DNA of 64,000 nt from Virgibacillus ihumii (GTDB lineage Bacteria; Bacillota; Bacilli; Bacillales; Amphibacillaceae), in contig NZ_CACVAN010000001.1 of the NCBI RefSeq assembly GCF_902726655.1, positions 3,038,001 through 3,102,000 of the forward strand, in the 5' to 3' direction. Position numbers and translations under genes: made by a program. Shown here one piece after another: positions 52,839-61,572 of this stretch. The first letter of the stretch is position 1; each line of letters opens with the position of its first letter. The notes below the pieces were generated by a model. It saw only the letters and a program-made list of their open reading frames with translations, was not told where the DNA came from and did no database searches.

Positions 52839-53348
52839 ATGGATGTAAGATTTCCGATTGGTGAATTACAAGTTCCTGAAAAAGTAACATTAGAAAATAT
52901 TCAAGAATGGCTGAAGGAAATCGAAACCTACACGACTCGATTAAGGGGAACTGTTGACTCATTAGGCGATGAGGAATTAAGCAGAACATATCGTGATGGC
53001 AGCTGGACAGTCCGTCAGCTTGTTCATCACATTGCAGATTCTCAGTTGAATATGTACCAACGTTTGAAGCTGGCATTAACAGATGAGAATCCAACAGTAC
53101 CAGCTTTTGATCAGGAAAAGTGGGCTGTTCAACCGGATACAAAACTTCCTGTAGAAAGTTCTGTTAAACTGCTGGAAGGTATAAATGAGCGTATCGTATC
53201 TTTAGGGAATAGTTTAACGGAAGAACAATTAACTCGTGCTTTTACCCACCAGCGAAACGGTGAAATAACAGTTGCAACAAAAGTTGCAAAATTAGCTTGG
53301 CACGAAGAGCACCACTTAGTCCATATCAAAATCGCATTATCAAAATAA
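52839..53348 (+). CDS. bstA: DinB-fold bacillithiol transferase-like protein
   Basis: A 169-residue four-helix DinB/YfiT protein similar along its length to B. subtilis YfiT. The metal His residues lie in VRQLVHHIADSQ near residue 68 and WHEEHHLVH near 158. YfiT/BstA conjugates bacillithiol to electrophiles. GGAAGGGG precedes the ATG. The 338 bp upstream show only the inverted arms AGGTGAC/GTCACCT near 52693-52731 and no gene. Confidence 0.83.
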   Translation: MDVRFPIGELQVPEKVTLENIQEWLKEIETYTTRLRGTVDSLGDEELSRTYRDGSWTVRQLVHHIADSQLNMYQRLKLALTDENPTVPAFDQEKWAVQPDTKLPVESSVKLLEGINERIVSLGNSLTEEQLTRAFTHQRNGEITVATKVAKLAWHEEHHLVHIKIALSK

Positions 53349-53438
53349 TACAATATGTATGGAATGGGCTTATCGAAATTTGGTAAGCCTATTTTTAATT
53401 ATGAAATAATTAATTTATGTCAAAATAAGGAGTCGAGT

Positions 53439-54035
53439 ATGGATAAGAATGTTTTTGAACAGCTTGCAAAAAAATATGATACAGAAGAAAGAATTGAATT
53501 AGCAAAAGTTATTGTTAAGGAAGTAAGACCGGAATTACGAAATAGCGAATCGAAAACCTTATTAGATTATGGGGGTGGTACCGGTTTAGTCAGTTTAGAG
53601 GTATCAGATTTGGTAAAGTCCATTTTGCTGGTGGATTCATCAAACGGAATGCTGGAGGCTGCGAAAGCTAAAATTGCCCACAAAGGGATTGCAAATGCAA
53701 AAGTACTTTATTCGGATTTTACAGAAGAAAGTCCTGAACTTAAGGGGGATATAGCGTTAATGTCATTAGTTCTGCTCCATATTCCGGACACTAAAAAAAT
53801 CTTGCAGGAATTGTACAACGTCTTAAATGATGGAGGCAAGCTGATTATTGTGGATTTTGACAAAAACGAGAAAATAAATCACCCGAAAGTTCATAATGGT
53901 TTTTCGCATGACGAACTGAAAAACAAGTTATCTGAAGTTGGATTTAAATCTATTGAAATTAGGACGTTTTATCATGGTGACCGTATTTTTATGAATCAGG
54001 ATGCTTCTATGTTTATATCCAATAGTATGAAGTGA
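53439..54035 (+). CDS. Class I SAM-dependent methyltransferase
   Basis: A 198-residue methyltransferase with LLDYGGGTGLVSLEV as motif I near residue 45, VDSSNGML as post I, and GGKLIIVDFDK as motif III. Substrate unknown. Start MDKNVF at 53439 has AAGGAG upstream; the frame from 53355 has none. Confidence 0.83.
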   Translation: MDKNVFEQLAKKYDTEERIELAKVIVKEVRPELRNSESKTLLDYGGGTGLVSLEVSDLVKSILLVDSSNGMLEAAKAKIAHKGIANAKVLYSDFTEESPELKGDIALMSLVLLHIPDTKKILQELYNVLNDGGKLIIVDFDKNEKINHPKVHNGFSHDELKNKLSEVGFKSIEIRTFYHGDRIFMNQDASMFISNSMK

Positions 54036-54105
54036 AGCGCTTTTTTTCTGCTGATTGAAGTTCATAGTATGGCCTCTTTATGTAAATTGAACGTATACAA
54101 TTAAA

Positions 54106-54135
54106 GAGCCTTCTCATTTTTGTAATGGAAGGCTC
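54106..54135. terminator. Terminator between convergent genes
   Basis: Stem GAGCCTTC / GAAGGCTC extended by CATT/AATG. On the minus strand it is followed by TTTAATT. Confidence 0.65.
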
Positions 54136-54164
54136 CCATACAGTTCATTTCCTGATCTTAATGG

Positions 54165-54686
54165 TTAAATTAGTGGTCCCTGATTCCGCTGCTGCTGTCG
54201 GATAATACGATTATGGTGATTTTGGTCCGTATTACCCAGGGATGATTCCGCTGCAAACGGAATATATTCCTCTTTTTCATAATCTGGAAGACTCTGCTTT
54301 CCTAATGACTTATATCTAATTTGAAATTCCTCCTGGAATTCAGGCGTCTCCTGCTCCGAAGTTGTCTGTTTCATGCCTGCTATCCATGTCTCGAATTTAT
54401 AAGTTCCTCTATTAACAATTCCACACAGCTCTTCAAGGGATTGGGTCAATTCCATTAAACAATCCAAGCCATTTCTCACAATAAGTCCCTTTCGTTTTGC
54501 TTTTTCAACGGAGTGTTCCAATCTGTAGGAACTTTCCTGATAATGAAACTCAATAAAGCAACTGGTGCGGTCCCAATTGAAATGATACTCCTCGATTTTT
54601 AATTCCTTCATAACCTTGAAAAGCTTTCTTTCATACACACTTTGCTCATTATGAGGCATCCATTTTAAGAGATTTTTCATGAACAT
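54165..54686 (-). CDS. Hypothetical protein
   Basis: A 173-residue soluble protein. The first 110 residues are helical with IEEYHFNWDRTSCFIEFHYQ; the tail from about 115 is rich in Gln, Glu and Asn and looks disordered. Start ATG 54686 follows AAGAAGGTG. No family recognised. Confidence 0.6.
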   Translation of the reverse strand: MFMKNLLKWMPHNEQSVYERKLFKVMKELKIEEYHFNWDRTSCFIEFHYQESSYRLEHSVEKAKRKGLIVRNGLDCLMELTQSLEELCGIVNRGTYKFETWIAGMKQTTSEQETPEFQEEFQIRYKSLGKQSLPDYEKEEYIPFAAESSLGNTDQNHHNRIIRQQQRNQGPLI

Positions 54687-54820
54687 ACGATTCACCTTCT
54701 TTTTTAATGTTGTGGATCCGTCACCTTATATTGTTGATTTCTATAAAATGAGCAAAATTCCTTTAAAAATCGTTTTACAATTATCGACCTTTTTTTCAAA
54801 AAATAATAAATCAGTTGCTA

Positions 54821-56209
54821 TTATTTACTTCTGGAAAACAATTGTTTCTCACGCCATTTGCCGAAGCGGAAGTACATAAAGGCCACAAAACTGCTCAGCA
54901 GAAAACTGGTACCCATGCCAAGCGGGATTCCCGTATCGCCGAACCAGCTGGAAAATATGTAGCTTAATGGAAAACGCAGCACCCAGAACGAAATGATATT
55001 TAACACAAGTACCTGGTACATTGCACCGGATGCCCTGACAATGCCATTTAAAACAAAGTTGATGCCGAGAAACGGATAACACAGGGCAATAATCTGTAAA
55101 TACTTTGTTCCGAATGCCACCGCTTCAGTATCCTCAATAAACAGCCGGATGCCATATTCCGCAAACAGCACAACGATGATTCCGACCAGCAGCATAATCG
55201 AAAAATTGTAAAGTACACCGTATTTGGCTATCTTTTTTACCCGCTGCCAGTCATGGACACCAATGTTCTGCCCCGCCATGCTGTTCACAGCCGTTCCCAG
55301 CGCATGGGCCGGCAGCATCAAAATTCTGTCGAGCCGCTGGGCAGCCCCGAAACCTGCTACAACACTGCTGCCAAATATGGTGACGACACTCATAATGGCT
55401 GCTGAACCGGCTGAAATAACTGCCATCTGCAGACCGGCTGGAATACCCAGGTTTAATATCAAGCCGACCTCTTGCTTTGAAGGCATTGTCGGGGCGCTGA
55501 ACGGAGCAAGTTTTTTGGACAACACATAAATGATGCCGTAAAAAAATGCTGTACCTTGCGCCACAATGGTGGCGTACGCTGCCCCGCTGATACCGAGATT
55601 CAGCCCGGCGATAAACAGCGGGTTTAAAATAATATTAAGCAGGACAGCAATTATCACAAACCGAAGCGGGGTCTTGCTGTCGCCCATTGCCCTCAATACA
55701 GTACTGATAAAGTTGTAGCCGAATAAGAACAAAATTCCAAGAAAATTGATCTGTAAATATGCCTTGGCTTCAAGCAGCATATTTTCCGGCGTTCCCAAAA
55801 GAAGAAGCAGCTGCTCCGCCAGCACAAATCCGAGTATGCTCAAGCCCAGTGCGAGTATCGTCAAGATAATGACAAACGCATTCAAATAGCGTTTCAAGCC
55901 GGTTTCATCATCTTTTCCTTTTTGCTGGGAAAGAATAGTTAGTGCAGCGTTATTAAGTCCCAACACAAATGAAAGCACTGTAAAAATAATCGTACTTGAA
56001 ATCGCCACCGCTCCGAGTGCATTTGCCCCGAGCAGGTTCCCAACCCAAAGGCTGTCAGCAAATTGATACGATGTCTGCAGCAAATTCGTCAGCATCAGCG
56101 GTCCGGAAAAAATAATTAAATGTTTAAAAATATTCCCTTTTGTAAAGTCATGTTGTTTTTTCATTTGTAGTTTGTCTTTTGGTTTTCCGTCCATTTTGAA
56201 CTTCTCCAT
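54821..56209 (-). CDS. MATE-family efflux transporter
   Basis: A 462-residue protein with twelve membrane helices in two similar halves. LMLTNLLQTSYQFADSLWVG and PAGLQMAVISAGSAAIM are the helix-1 and helix-7 motifs. It exports cationic drugs or metabolites in exchange for Na+ or H+. ATG 56191 (GGAG 8 nt upstream) is an alternative start that drops six residues. Confidence 0.88.
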   Translation of the reverse strand: MEKFKMDGKPKDKLQMKKQHDFTKGNIFKHLIIFSGPLMLTNLLQTSYQFADSLWVGNLLGANALGAVAISSTIIFTVLSFVLGLNNAALTILSQQKGKDDETGLKRYLNAFVIILTILALGLSILGFVLAEQLLLLLGTPENMLLEAKAYLQINFLGILFLFGYNFISTVLRAMGDSKTPLRFVIIAVLLNIILNPLFIAGLNLGISGAAYATIVAQGTAFFYGIIYVLSKKLAPFSAPTMPSKQEVGLILNLGIPAGLQMAVISAGSAAIMSVVTIFGSSVVAGFGAAQRLDRILMLPAHALGTAVNSMAGQNIGVHDWQRVKKIAKYGVLYNFSIMLLVGIIVVLFAEYGIRLFIEDTEAVAFGTKYLQIIALCYPFLGINFVLNGIVRASGAMYQVLVLNIISFWVLRFPLSYIFSSWFGDTGIPLGMGTSFLLSSFVAFMYFRFGKWREKQLFSRSK

Positions 56210-56426
56210 TTATTTAAGTAATCTCCTAATTTAATTGTAGCATGGAATATTTTTACTAGAGTAGTCTTTACCTTGTAAATGGAGGGGTAAATGTTTATAT
56301 ATTAAGCAGATGGGTATCAAGTACTAAGTTATCTCTTAATTTAATATGAATTTTGATCATAACTGGTATCATGGAAGTTTATACAAAACATCTTGGAAAA
56401 ACTATTAAAAGGAGGGCGGATGTACT

Positions 56427-56548
56427 ATTTCAAACATAGCAGATAACGCATCCAAGTATGTGGTTACCGTTGATCAGTTCAATTAATTACGGGAGATAAC
56501 GAAGTATTTCTCCAGCGTGGAAGTATAACTGTAATTAAAATCGAATAG
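56427..56548 (+). pseudogene. Frameshifted remnant of a small gene
   Basis: One frame reads SNIADNASKYVVTVDQF up to a TAA; a shift of one base then continues LITGDNEVFLQRGSITVIKI to TAG at 56546. Behind AAAGGAGGG, but no usable ATG remains. It looks like a small gene broken by a single-base change; family not recognised. The rest of the 505-bp gap 56210-56714 shows nothing. Confidence 0.4.
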
Positions 56549-56714
56549 GTGTATCATGAATGTGAAAATCACTGCACGACATTTATACGTATAGCAGTAT
56601 AAGTGAGTCACATGAAGAAAAGTTTTAATTCAAAGGTACAATGAAGTTTTTAAGCAGTTTTTAATCTCCATTATGCGGGTTAGATTCAACGTTGGTGGAG
56701 AGGGAGTACGAAAG

Positions 56715-56903
56715 TTGTATAGCATCAAAGAATTAAAAAGAAAGATAGAGGAAACAAGAGAAAGAATGTATAAAACCTATAACCACAATCCGAATGATCC
56801 ACAGGTTTTGGCTATTTCGCAGCGCTTGGATGTATTATTAAATGAATATGATCAGGCACTGGAAAAATCGAAGAAACATCATTTAAATGGAAATTCAGAT
56901 TAG
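56715..56903 (+). CDS. Spo0E-family aspartyl-phosphate phosphatase
   Basis: A 62-residue helical protein: KELKRKIEETRERMYKTYNH, then VLAISQRLDVLLNEYDQAL. The pattern of a helical hairpin with SQxLDxLLNxY is that of Spo0E-like phosphatases, which remove phosphate from Spo0A and delay sporulation. The TTG start at 56715 has GAGAGGGAG at 8 nt. Residues used for catalysis in Spo0E cannot all be matched. Confidence 0.78.
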   Translation: MYSIKELKRKIEETRERMYKTYNHNPNDPQVLAISQRLDVLLNEYDQALEKSKKHHLNGNSD

Positions 56904-56928
56904 GTATAAAATGGTTTAGGGATACCAT

Positions 56929-56970
56929 GTCCAATATCCCCATGCTTGATGGGATATTGGACACTTTTGT
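56929..56970 (+). terminator. Terminator of the Spo0E-like gene
   Basis: Perfect 12-bp stem GTCCAATATCCC / GGGATATTGGAC, 10-nt loop, followed by ACTTTTG. Confidence 0.8.
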
Positions 56971-57106
56971 AAGGACAGCATGTTGAATAATTGCGGCTAT
57001 TTGAGTACCATTAATAAAATGTTGCTAAGGGTATTTTTCTCATTATCAGGAATATGATGGTACAATATCTTTTAATAATATAAAGTTGATTCGGAGTTGA
57101 TGGTAA

Positions 57107-57715
57107 ATGGACAAAGAAAAGCTGATTAAAAAGTACGATAACCAAGTGGATGTGTATAAACGGGCACTTAATAATCGGACACTTGCCAGGTGGAGGACAG
57201 AACTGTTGAATGATGCGCATGGAAGGGTTCTTGAGGTTGGAGTTGGCATCGGTTCTAATTTTCAGTTCTATAATCGTGAAAATGTCTGTCTTACAGGGGT
57301 GGATTTCAGTCCGGAAATGATTAAGGCTGCACGGAAAACTGCTTCAGCATGTCACATTGATGCAGAACTTTTGCAAAAGGATATTGAGGAAATGCAGTTT
57401 GAAAGCGATTCATTCGACTGTATCGTTTCTACTCTCACATTGTGTGGTTATCCGCATCCTGTCAAGGTACTGAATAATTTTAATAAATGGTGTAAAACAG
57501 GTGGAACAGTTTTGTTAATGGAACATGGACTAAGTTCCAATATCATATTCTCCAATACACAAAAGCTGATTGATCCATTATTTATTAAAGCTACCGGATG
57601 TCATTGTGACCGGAAGATTATCAATATCGTTGAAGAATCAAACTTGAAGATTGAGCGTACGCAAAGCCACTGGTCTGGTATCATACAATTGATTTGGGCG
57701 AGCGTGGATAAGTAA
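57107..57715 (+). CDS. Class I SAM-dependent methyltransferase
   Basis: A 202-residue methyltransferase: VLEVGVGIGSNFQFY is motif I, LTGVDFSPEMIKAA the acidic loop, FDCIVSTLTLCGYPHP motif II, GGTVLLMEHG motif III. It resembles small UbiE-type enzymes. Substrate unknown. The 347 bp that follow, to 58062, are A/T-rich with no gene or structure that I can name. Confidence 0.83.
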   Translation: MDKEKLIKKYDNQVDVYKRALNNRTLARWRTELLNDAHGRVLEVGVGIGSNFQFYNRENVCLTGVDFSPEMIKAARKTASACHIDAELLQKDIEEMQFESDSFDCIVSTLTLCGYPHPVKVLNNFNKWCKTGGTVLLMEHGLSSNIIFSNTQKLIDPLFIKATGCHCDRKIINIVEESNLKIERTQSHWSGIIQLIWASVDK

Positions 57716-58062
57716 TGCTTGATGCAGACAGGTGCCGTGTGTGATAAGCCGGATTTAATCCCGGCGTGTAAAATATTTTAGATTTATTTGACAATTATTA
57801 TAAAACCTTGTATTATTTTAGTAGCATATTCCACTCGCTTTCTTCTAAAATCTGCGACAAATGAACTCTTCTGTTAATGCTTCATAGTATTTAAAACTTC
57901 GACAATTGCTTCAAAACTTTCTTTAAGTAACCTCGTTTAACTTTTCAACCTATTATTCTTTCAATTAAAATGACAGATTCTCTTTATTTATTCCCATCAC
58001 AATTGTGATATTGTGCACAATGTTTCACTATCATGCTGTAAATATAAGGGAGGATGGATGAT

Positions 58063-58395
58063 TTGGGACACGATATTTGCTCATACAATAATGTAGGAAA
58101 AGAAATTGGCTATGTCCGTTTCACTATGGGGGATGCGGTGGCTCCTATCTTTTATGATCTGTTCGATGCAAATGAATATTATGCAGGTGTCAGCGGTTCA
58201 GGCGGGATGGCAACACTGACGTTGGATCAGGTTGAAGAAGCTATGAAAAAGTATGGCCGTTTTTATGACAAGGATTTAAGTAAAAAGGGAAGTGAAAATT
58301 TTCGTGCATGGCAGCAGGATGAAATTTTGAAGTTTATAAACAGCTGTCTGGAAACTGCCGGGAAAGAAGGGGAAGTAAGGGTGTGTTTTGCTTAA
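58063..58395 (+). CDS. Hypothetical protein
   Basis: A 110-residue soluble protein starting MGHDICSYNN; the TTG at 58063 is 9 nt after AAGGGAGG, while ATG 58054 overlaps it. VSGSGGMATLTLDQVEEAMK and a helical C-terminus ending VRVCFA are visible. No family recognised. Confidence 0.6.
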   Translation: MGHDICSYNNVGKEIGYVRFTMGDAVAPIFYDLFDANEYYAGVSGSGGMATLTLDQVEEAMKKYGRFYDKDLSKKGSENFRAWQQDEILKFINSCLETAGKEGEVRVCFA

Positions 58396-58595
58396 CAATA
58401 GACTATTTGATGTATTGAGATAAATTAGAGGGAATGGTCATTTTTGCGTATTTTCTCTGTAAGAATAATTCATAGTGAAGGGATAATCTGAAGCTGCTCG
58501 ATGAAGGTGAAATGTTGTTAAAGTGGTGAAAAGAAGGGGTATTGGGAACAGAGGTTATCAGGAAAGCCATACGGGAATGTGCATCCTTTAAATTA

Positions 58596-58640
58596 ATACA
58601 AACGCCCGAAGCAGTATATACTGTTCCTGGGCGTTTGTAT
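58596..58640. other. Perfect 12-bp inverted repeat
   Basis: ATACAAACGCCC and GGGCGTTTGTAT enclose 21 bp that contain the smaller palindrome CAGTATATACTG. There is no T tract on the plus strand. It lies in the 365-bp gap before the coiled-coil gene, in which nothing else was seen. Confidence 0.55.
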
Positions 58641-58760
58641 CATAGGATCTTTGAGTTCATATTGCTTATACTTCGCGTTATCCTGTCTACGGCGGGTTCC
58701 GTAATTTTTTGTGCGAATTGATTGCAGCAATTGATATAATACACTTAAGAGGTGAAGAGA

Positions 58761-59135
58761 ATGGACAAGAAAGAGTTATCTGAGATGCTCTCCATGCTGT
58801 TTGAAGAAAAATTACAGCCCATGAATGAGCGATTGGAGATGTTGGAATTCGGGCAAAAAATGATGAGTGAGCGTTTCGGGAAGATGGAAAGCGGTCAAAA
58901 AGTTATGAATGAACGTTTCGGGAAGGTGGAAAGCGGTCAAAGAGCTATGAATGAACGGTTGAGAAAGGTGGAAAGCGGACAAAAAACTGTCATTGATAAA
59001 CTTGATAACGTGTCGACTCAAGTGGCTAAAAATACAGAACTGCTTTCGAGTCTAGAGGGTATGGCAGGTAATGTATCTGAACATGATACGGACATTAAAC
59101 TGCTTAAAAAATTCGTTGCAAAAGATTGGGCATAA
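58761..59135 (+). CDS. Coiled-coil protein with 14-residue repeats
   Basis: A 124-residue helical protein. Three units of about 14 residues, SGQKVMNERFGKVE, SGQRAMNERLRKVE and a leading FGQKMMSERFGKME, come from near-exact 42-bp DNA repeats, followed by a C-terminal helix (HDTDIKLLKKFVAKDWA). It probably forms a long homo-oligomeric coil. Function unknown. Start ATG 58761 follows AGGTG. Confidence 0.65.
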   Translation: MDKKELSEMLSMLFEEKLQPMNERLEMLEFGQKMMSERFGKMESGQKVMNERFGKVESGQRAMNERLRKVESGQKTVIDKLDNVSTQVAKNTELLSSLEGMAGNVSEHDTDIKLLKKFVAKDWA

Positions 59136-59240
59136 AGCCCTCAAAAGCGGTCTTTCTGGTCTGATGTGACCCTAAAAAATGGCAGGACCTTGATTGAAAG
59201 TCAGATATCCTGCCGATTGCGTGTGCATCATTTTCTCTGA

Positions 59241-59340
59241 TATATCCACGTTTCTAGATTGATTATCCACGATTTCACTTACGATATTCGCGATTTCTTA
59301 TATTATATCCACGATTACCACTATAATATCCACGAATCTA
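59241..59340. repeat. 21-bp repeat array D (5 units)
   Basis: TATCCACG or the variant TATTCGCG occurs at 59243, 59264, 59285, 59306 and 59327, exactly 21 bp apart, with A/T-rich variable parts. It lies between convergent genes and is followed directly by a degenerate copy of the dispersed repeat. It shares ATATCCACGTT with array C. Confidence 0.8.
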
Positions 59341-59345
59341 TTTTT

Positions 59346-59400
59346 ATAAAAATCTTCTTGGCTGCACTGCATAAGTACAGCCAAGCCCGTCACTAAAAGA
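59346..59400. repeat. Degenerate copy R4 of the dispersed repeat
   Basis: ATAAAAATCTTCTTGG, CACTGCATAAGT, ACAGCC and GTCACTAAAAGA follow the order of R2 and R3 but lack the end segment. It joins array D upstream and the aacS terminator downstream; together they fill the 307-bp gap 59136-59442. Confidence 0.55.
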
Positions 59401-59406
59401 CTGTAA

Positions 59407-59439
59407 AAAGCGCCCAATCAATTATTGACCGGGCGCTTT
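59407..59439 (-). terminator. Terminator of aacS
   Basis: Perfect 9-bp stem AAAGCGCCC / GGGCGCTTT, followed on the minus strand by TTAC after the stem's T run. Confidence 0.75.
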
Positions 59440-59442
59440 AGT

Positions 59443-61434
59443 TTATTTTGTTTCCATTTGTTCTTCCGCAAACTTGATGAAATAATCAAGTGAATTCTGA
59501 TTGCTCAATGATCCTTTGTTGACGACTTTATCAATTGGTTTACCCATCAAAATCTTCTTAACCGGGATCTCCAGTTTCTTTCCATTTAACGTTGTTGGCA
59601 GCTCGGGAACTTGGTATATTCCGGTTGGAATATGTCTTGGTGAACATTTTTCCCGGATTTCTTTTTTAATTGTTTTTTGGATGTCCTCCGTTAATTCCTC
59701 CCCATCCTGCATGGTAACGAATAGTGGCGTGTAGGAATCCCCGTTGTTACCTGGGATGTCAACAATCAGGCTGTCTGCCACCTGTTTGACATGATCAACG
59801 GCACGGTAGATTTCACTTGTGCCAATTCGGATACCGCCGCGGTTAATGGTTGCATCAGACCGTCCGTAAATGACGCACGTGTGTCTGTCGGTGATTTTGA
59901 GGTAATCCCCATGCCGCCAAATGCCCTGGAACATATCAAAATAACTGTCATGCATGCGGCTGCCGTCTTCATCATTCCAAAAGTAAATCGGCATGGACGG
60001 GAATGGTTCAGTCAGCACCAGTTCACCAACTTCATCGATATGCGGGTAAGCTTCATCATCAAAGCTTTCAATTTTTGCTCCAAGACCACGGCATTGCAGT
60101 TCTCCAGCATAGACCGGCAATATAGGTGCACCAAGAATAAACGCTGTACAGACGTCGGTTCCGCCACTTGCCGATGCAATCCAAAGATCTTTTTTTACAT
60201 TATCATAGCACCACTGAAAACCTTCAGGAGGAAGCGGTGAACCAGTTGAACTGATGTTTTCCAGATGACTCAGGTCAAATTCTTTACCCGGTACGAGATT
60301 TTCATCTTTCATACATGCGGTAATATAGCTTGCACTCGTGCCAAATGTCGTCATTTTTGTATCCTGAGCAAACTTCCAAAGCATTTTTTTATTCGGATAA
60401 GCCGGGTTTCCATCATATAGAATGATCGTGCTTCCAGCCAGAAGGCCTCCGACAAGGAAGTTCCACATCATCCAGCCGGTTGTGGTAAACCAGAAAAAAC
60501 GGTCCCCTTTACCAAGATCAGCATGGAACGAGAGCGCCTTTAAATGTTCGAGCAGGATACCACCCTGACTTTGAACGATTGGCTTCGGTTTACCGGTTGT
60601 GCCGGATGAGAACAATACCCATAACGGGTCATTGAATGGCACATGCTCATATGTTAATTCAGGTTTTTCATCCGCCTTAACAGCATCTTTCCACTGAATA
60701 GCATTTTTTAAGCTGCTAAAATCTGCTTCTTCATTTAAAAACGGAATCCCAATCGTTGCTTCCAACGTTGGCAGTTCCGACTGGATATTTTCAACCACCG
60801 GCATCCGGTTAAATTTTTTCCCGGAATAGCTGTAGCCATCCACCGTTAGCATCACTTTCGGTTCGATTTGTTTAAAGCGGTCAATCACACTTTGCGTACC
60901 GAAGTCGGGTGAGGCACTGGACCAAATTGCACCAATGCTTGCTGTAGCCAAAAACGCCGCAATAGTTTCATAGATATTGGCTGCATAGGCAACAACCCGG
61001 TCACCTTTTGCTACGCCGAGCTTTTTTAAGGTTTGCTGTAATGCAGCAGTGTCCCTGTATAGTTGACCCCATGTTATTTCATCTCTCTCTCTCGTTTCGG
61101 AGGCGTGAATAATAGCGGGTTCTTGTTCATCCCGGTCTCTGAAAATATGTTCGGTATAATTGATTGTCGCTTCCGGAAACCACTTGGCACCGGGGATTTT
61201 GTGTGTGCTTAACACAGTTTTGTATGGCTGTTTTGTCTGGATATCAAAATACTCCCAAATAGATTCCCAGAAAAGTTCCAGTTCATCGGTTGACCATTTC
61301 CAGAGTGATTGGTAATCATCAAATTTTAGTCCTTTATGCTGTTCGAGCCATTTCATATAGTTATAAATATTGGATTGCTCTTTTCTTTTTTCATCAGGCT
61401 CCCAAAGCAGGGTACCCTCTTGTATCTCGCTCAT
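59443..61434 (-). CDS. Acetoacetyl-CoA synthetase
   Basis: A 663-residue acyl-adenylate-forming enzyme. FSSGTTGKPKPIVQSQGG near 275 is the ATP-binding loop, WASASGGTDVCTAF the second core motif, GDYLKITDRH near 515 and GRSDATINRGGIRIGTSEIY near 530 the hinge, with the catalytic Lys in TLNGKKLEIPVKK. Length and the N-terminal part (DDYQSLWKWSTDELELFWES) fit acetoacetate-CoA ligase. It activates acetoacetate for lipid or polyhydroxybutyrate use. Its promoter overlaps a cre site, so it is probably repressed by glucose through CcpA. Confidence 0.9.
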   Translation of the reverse strand: MSEIQEGTLLWEPDEKRKEQSNIYNYMKWLEQHKGLKFDDYQSLWKWSTDELELFWESIWEYFDIQTKQPYKTVLSTHKIPGAKWFPEATINYTEHIFRDRDEQEPAIIHASETRERDEITWGQLYRDTAALQQTLKKLGVAKGDRVVAYAANIYETIAAFLATASIGAIWSSASPDFGTQSVIDRFKQIEPKVMLTVDGYSYSGKKFNRMPVVENIQSELPTLEATIGIPFLNEEADFSSLKNAIQWKDAVKADEKPELTYEHVPFNDPLWVLFSSGTTGKPKPIVQSQGGILLEHLKALSFHADLGKGDRFFWFTTTGWMMWNFLVGGLLAGSTIILYDGNPAYPNKKMLWKFAQDTKMTTFGTSASYITACMKDENLVPGKEFDLSHLENISSTGSPLPPEGFQWCYDNVKKDLWIASASGGTDVCTAFILGAPILPVYAGELQCRGLGAKIESFDDEAYPHIDEVGELVLTEPFPSMPIYFWNDEDGSRMHDSYFDMFQGIWRHGDYLKITDRHTCVIYGRSDATINRGGIRIGTSEIYRAVDHVKQVADSLIVDIPGNNGDSYTPLFVTMQDGEELTEDIQKTIKKEIREKCSPRHIPTGIYQVPELPTTLNGKKLEIPVKKILMGKPIDKVVNKGSLSNQNSLDYFIKFAEEQMETK

Positions 61435-61469
61435 TCTTCCCCTCCTTGTAGTGTACAGTCATTATCTCT

Positions 61470-61498
61470 ATTATATGAAACCGTTTCCTTCGTGTAAA
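61470..61498 (-). promoter_or_regulatory. aacS promoter with cre site in the spacer
   Basis: On the minus strand TTTACA (61493-61498) and TATAAT (61470-61475) are 17 bp apart. Between them, TGAAACCGTTTCCT (61476-61489, plus strand) matches the cre consensus closely with the central CG dyad. CcpA bound there would block RNA polymerase. Confidence 0.78.
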
Positions 61499-61524
61499 GA
61501 AAGGCGAGGGACCCCAGCTTCAAA

Positions 61525-61563
61525 ACAAAATTCGGATAGTGTCTGACACCGCCCGAATTTTGT
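61525..61563 (-). terminator. Possible terminator of the zinc-ribbon gene
   Basis: Stem ACAAAATTCGG / CCGAATTTTGT around GTGTCTGACAC, 10 bp past the stop; the stem's own T run serves as the tail. Confidence 0.5.
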
Positions 61564-61572
61564 TGAATAATA

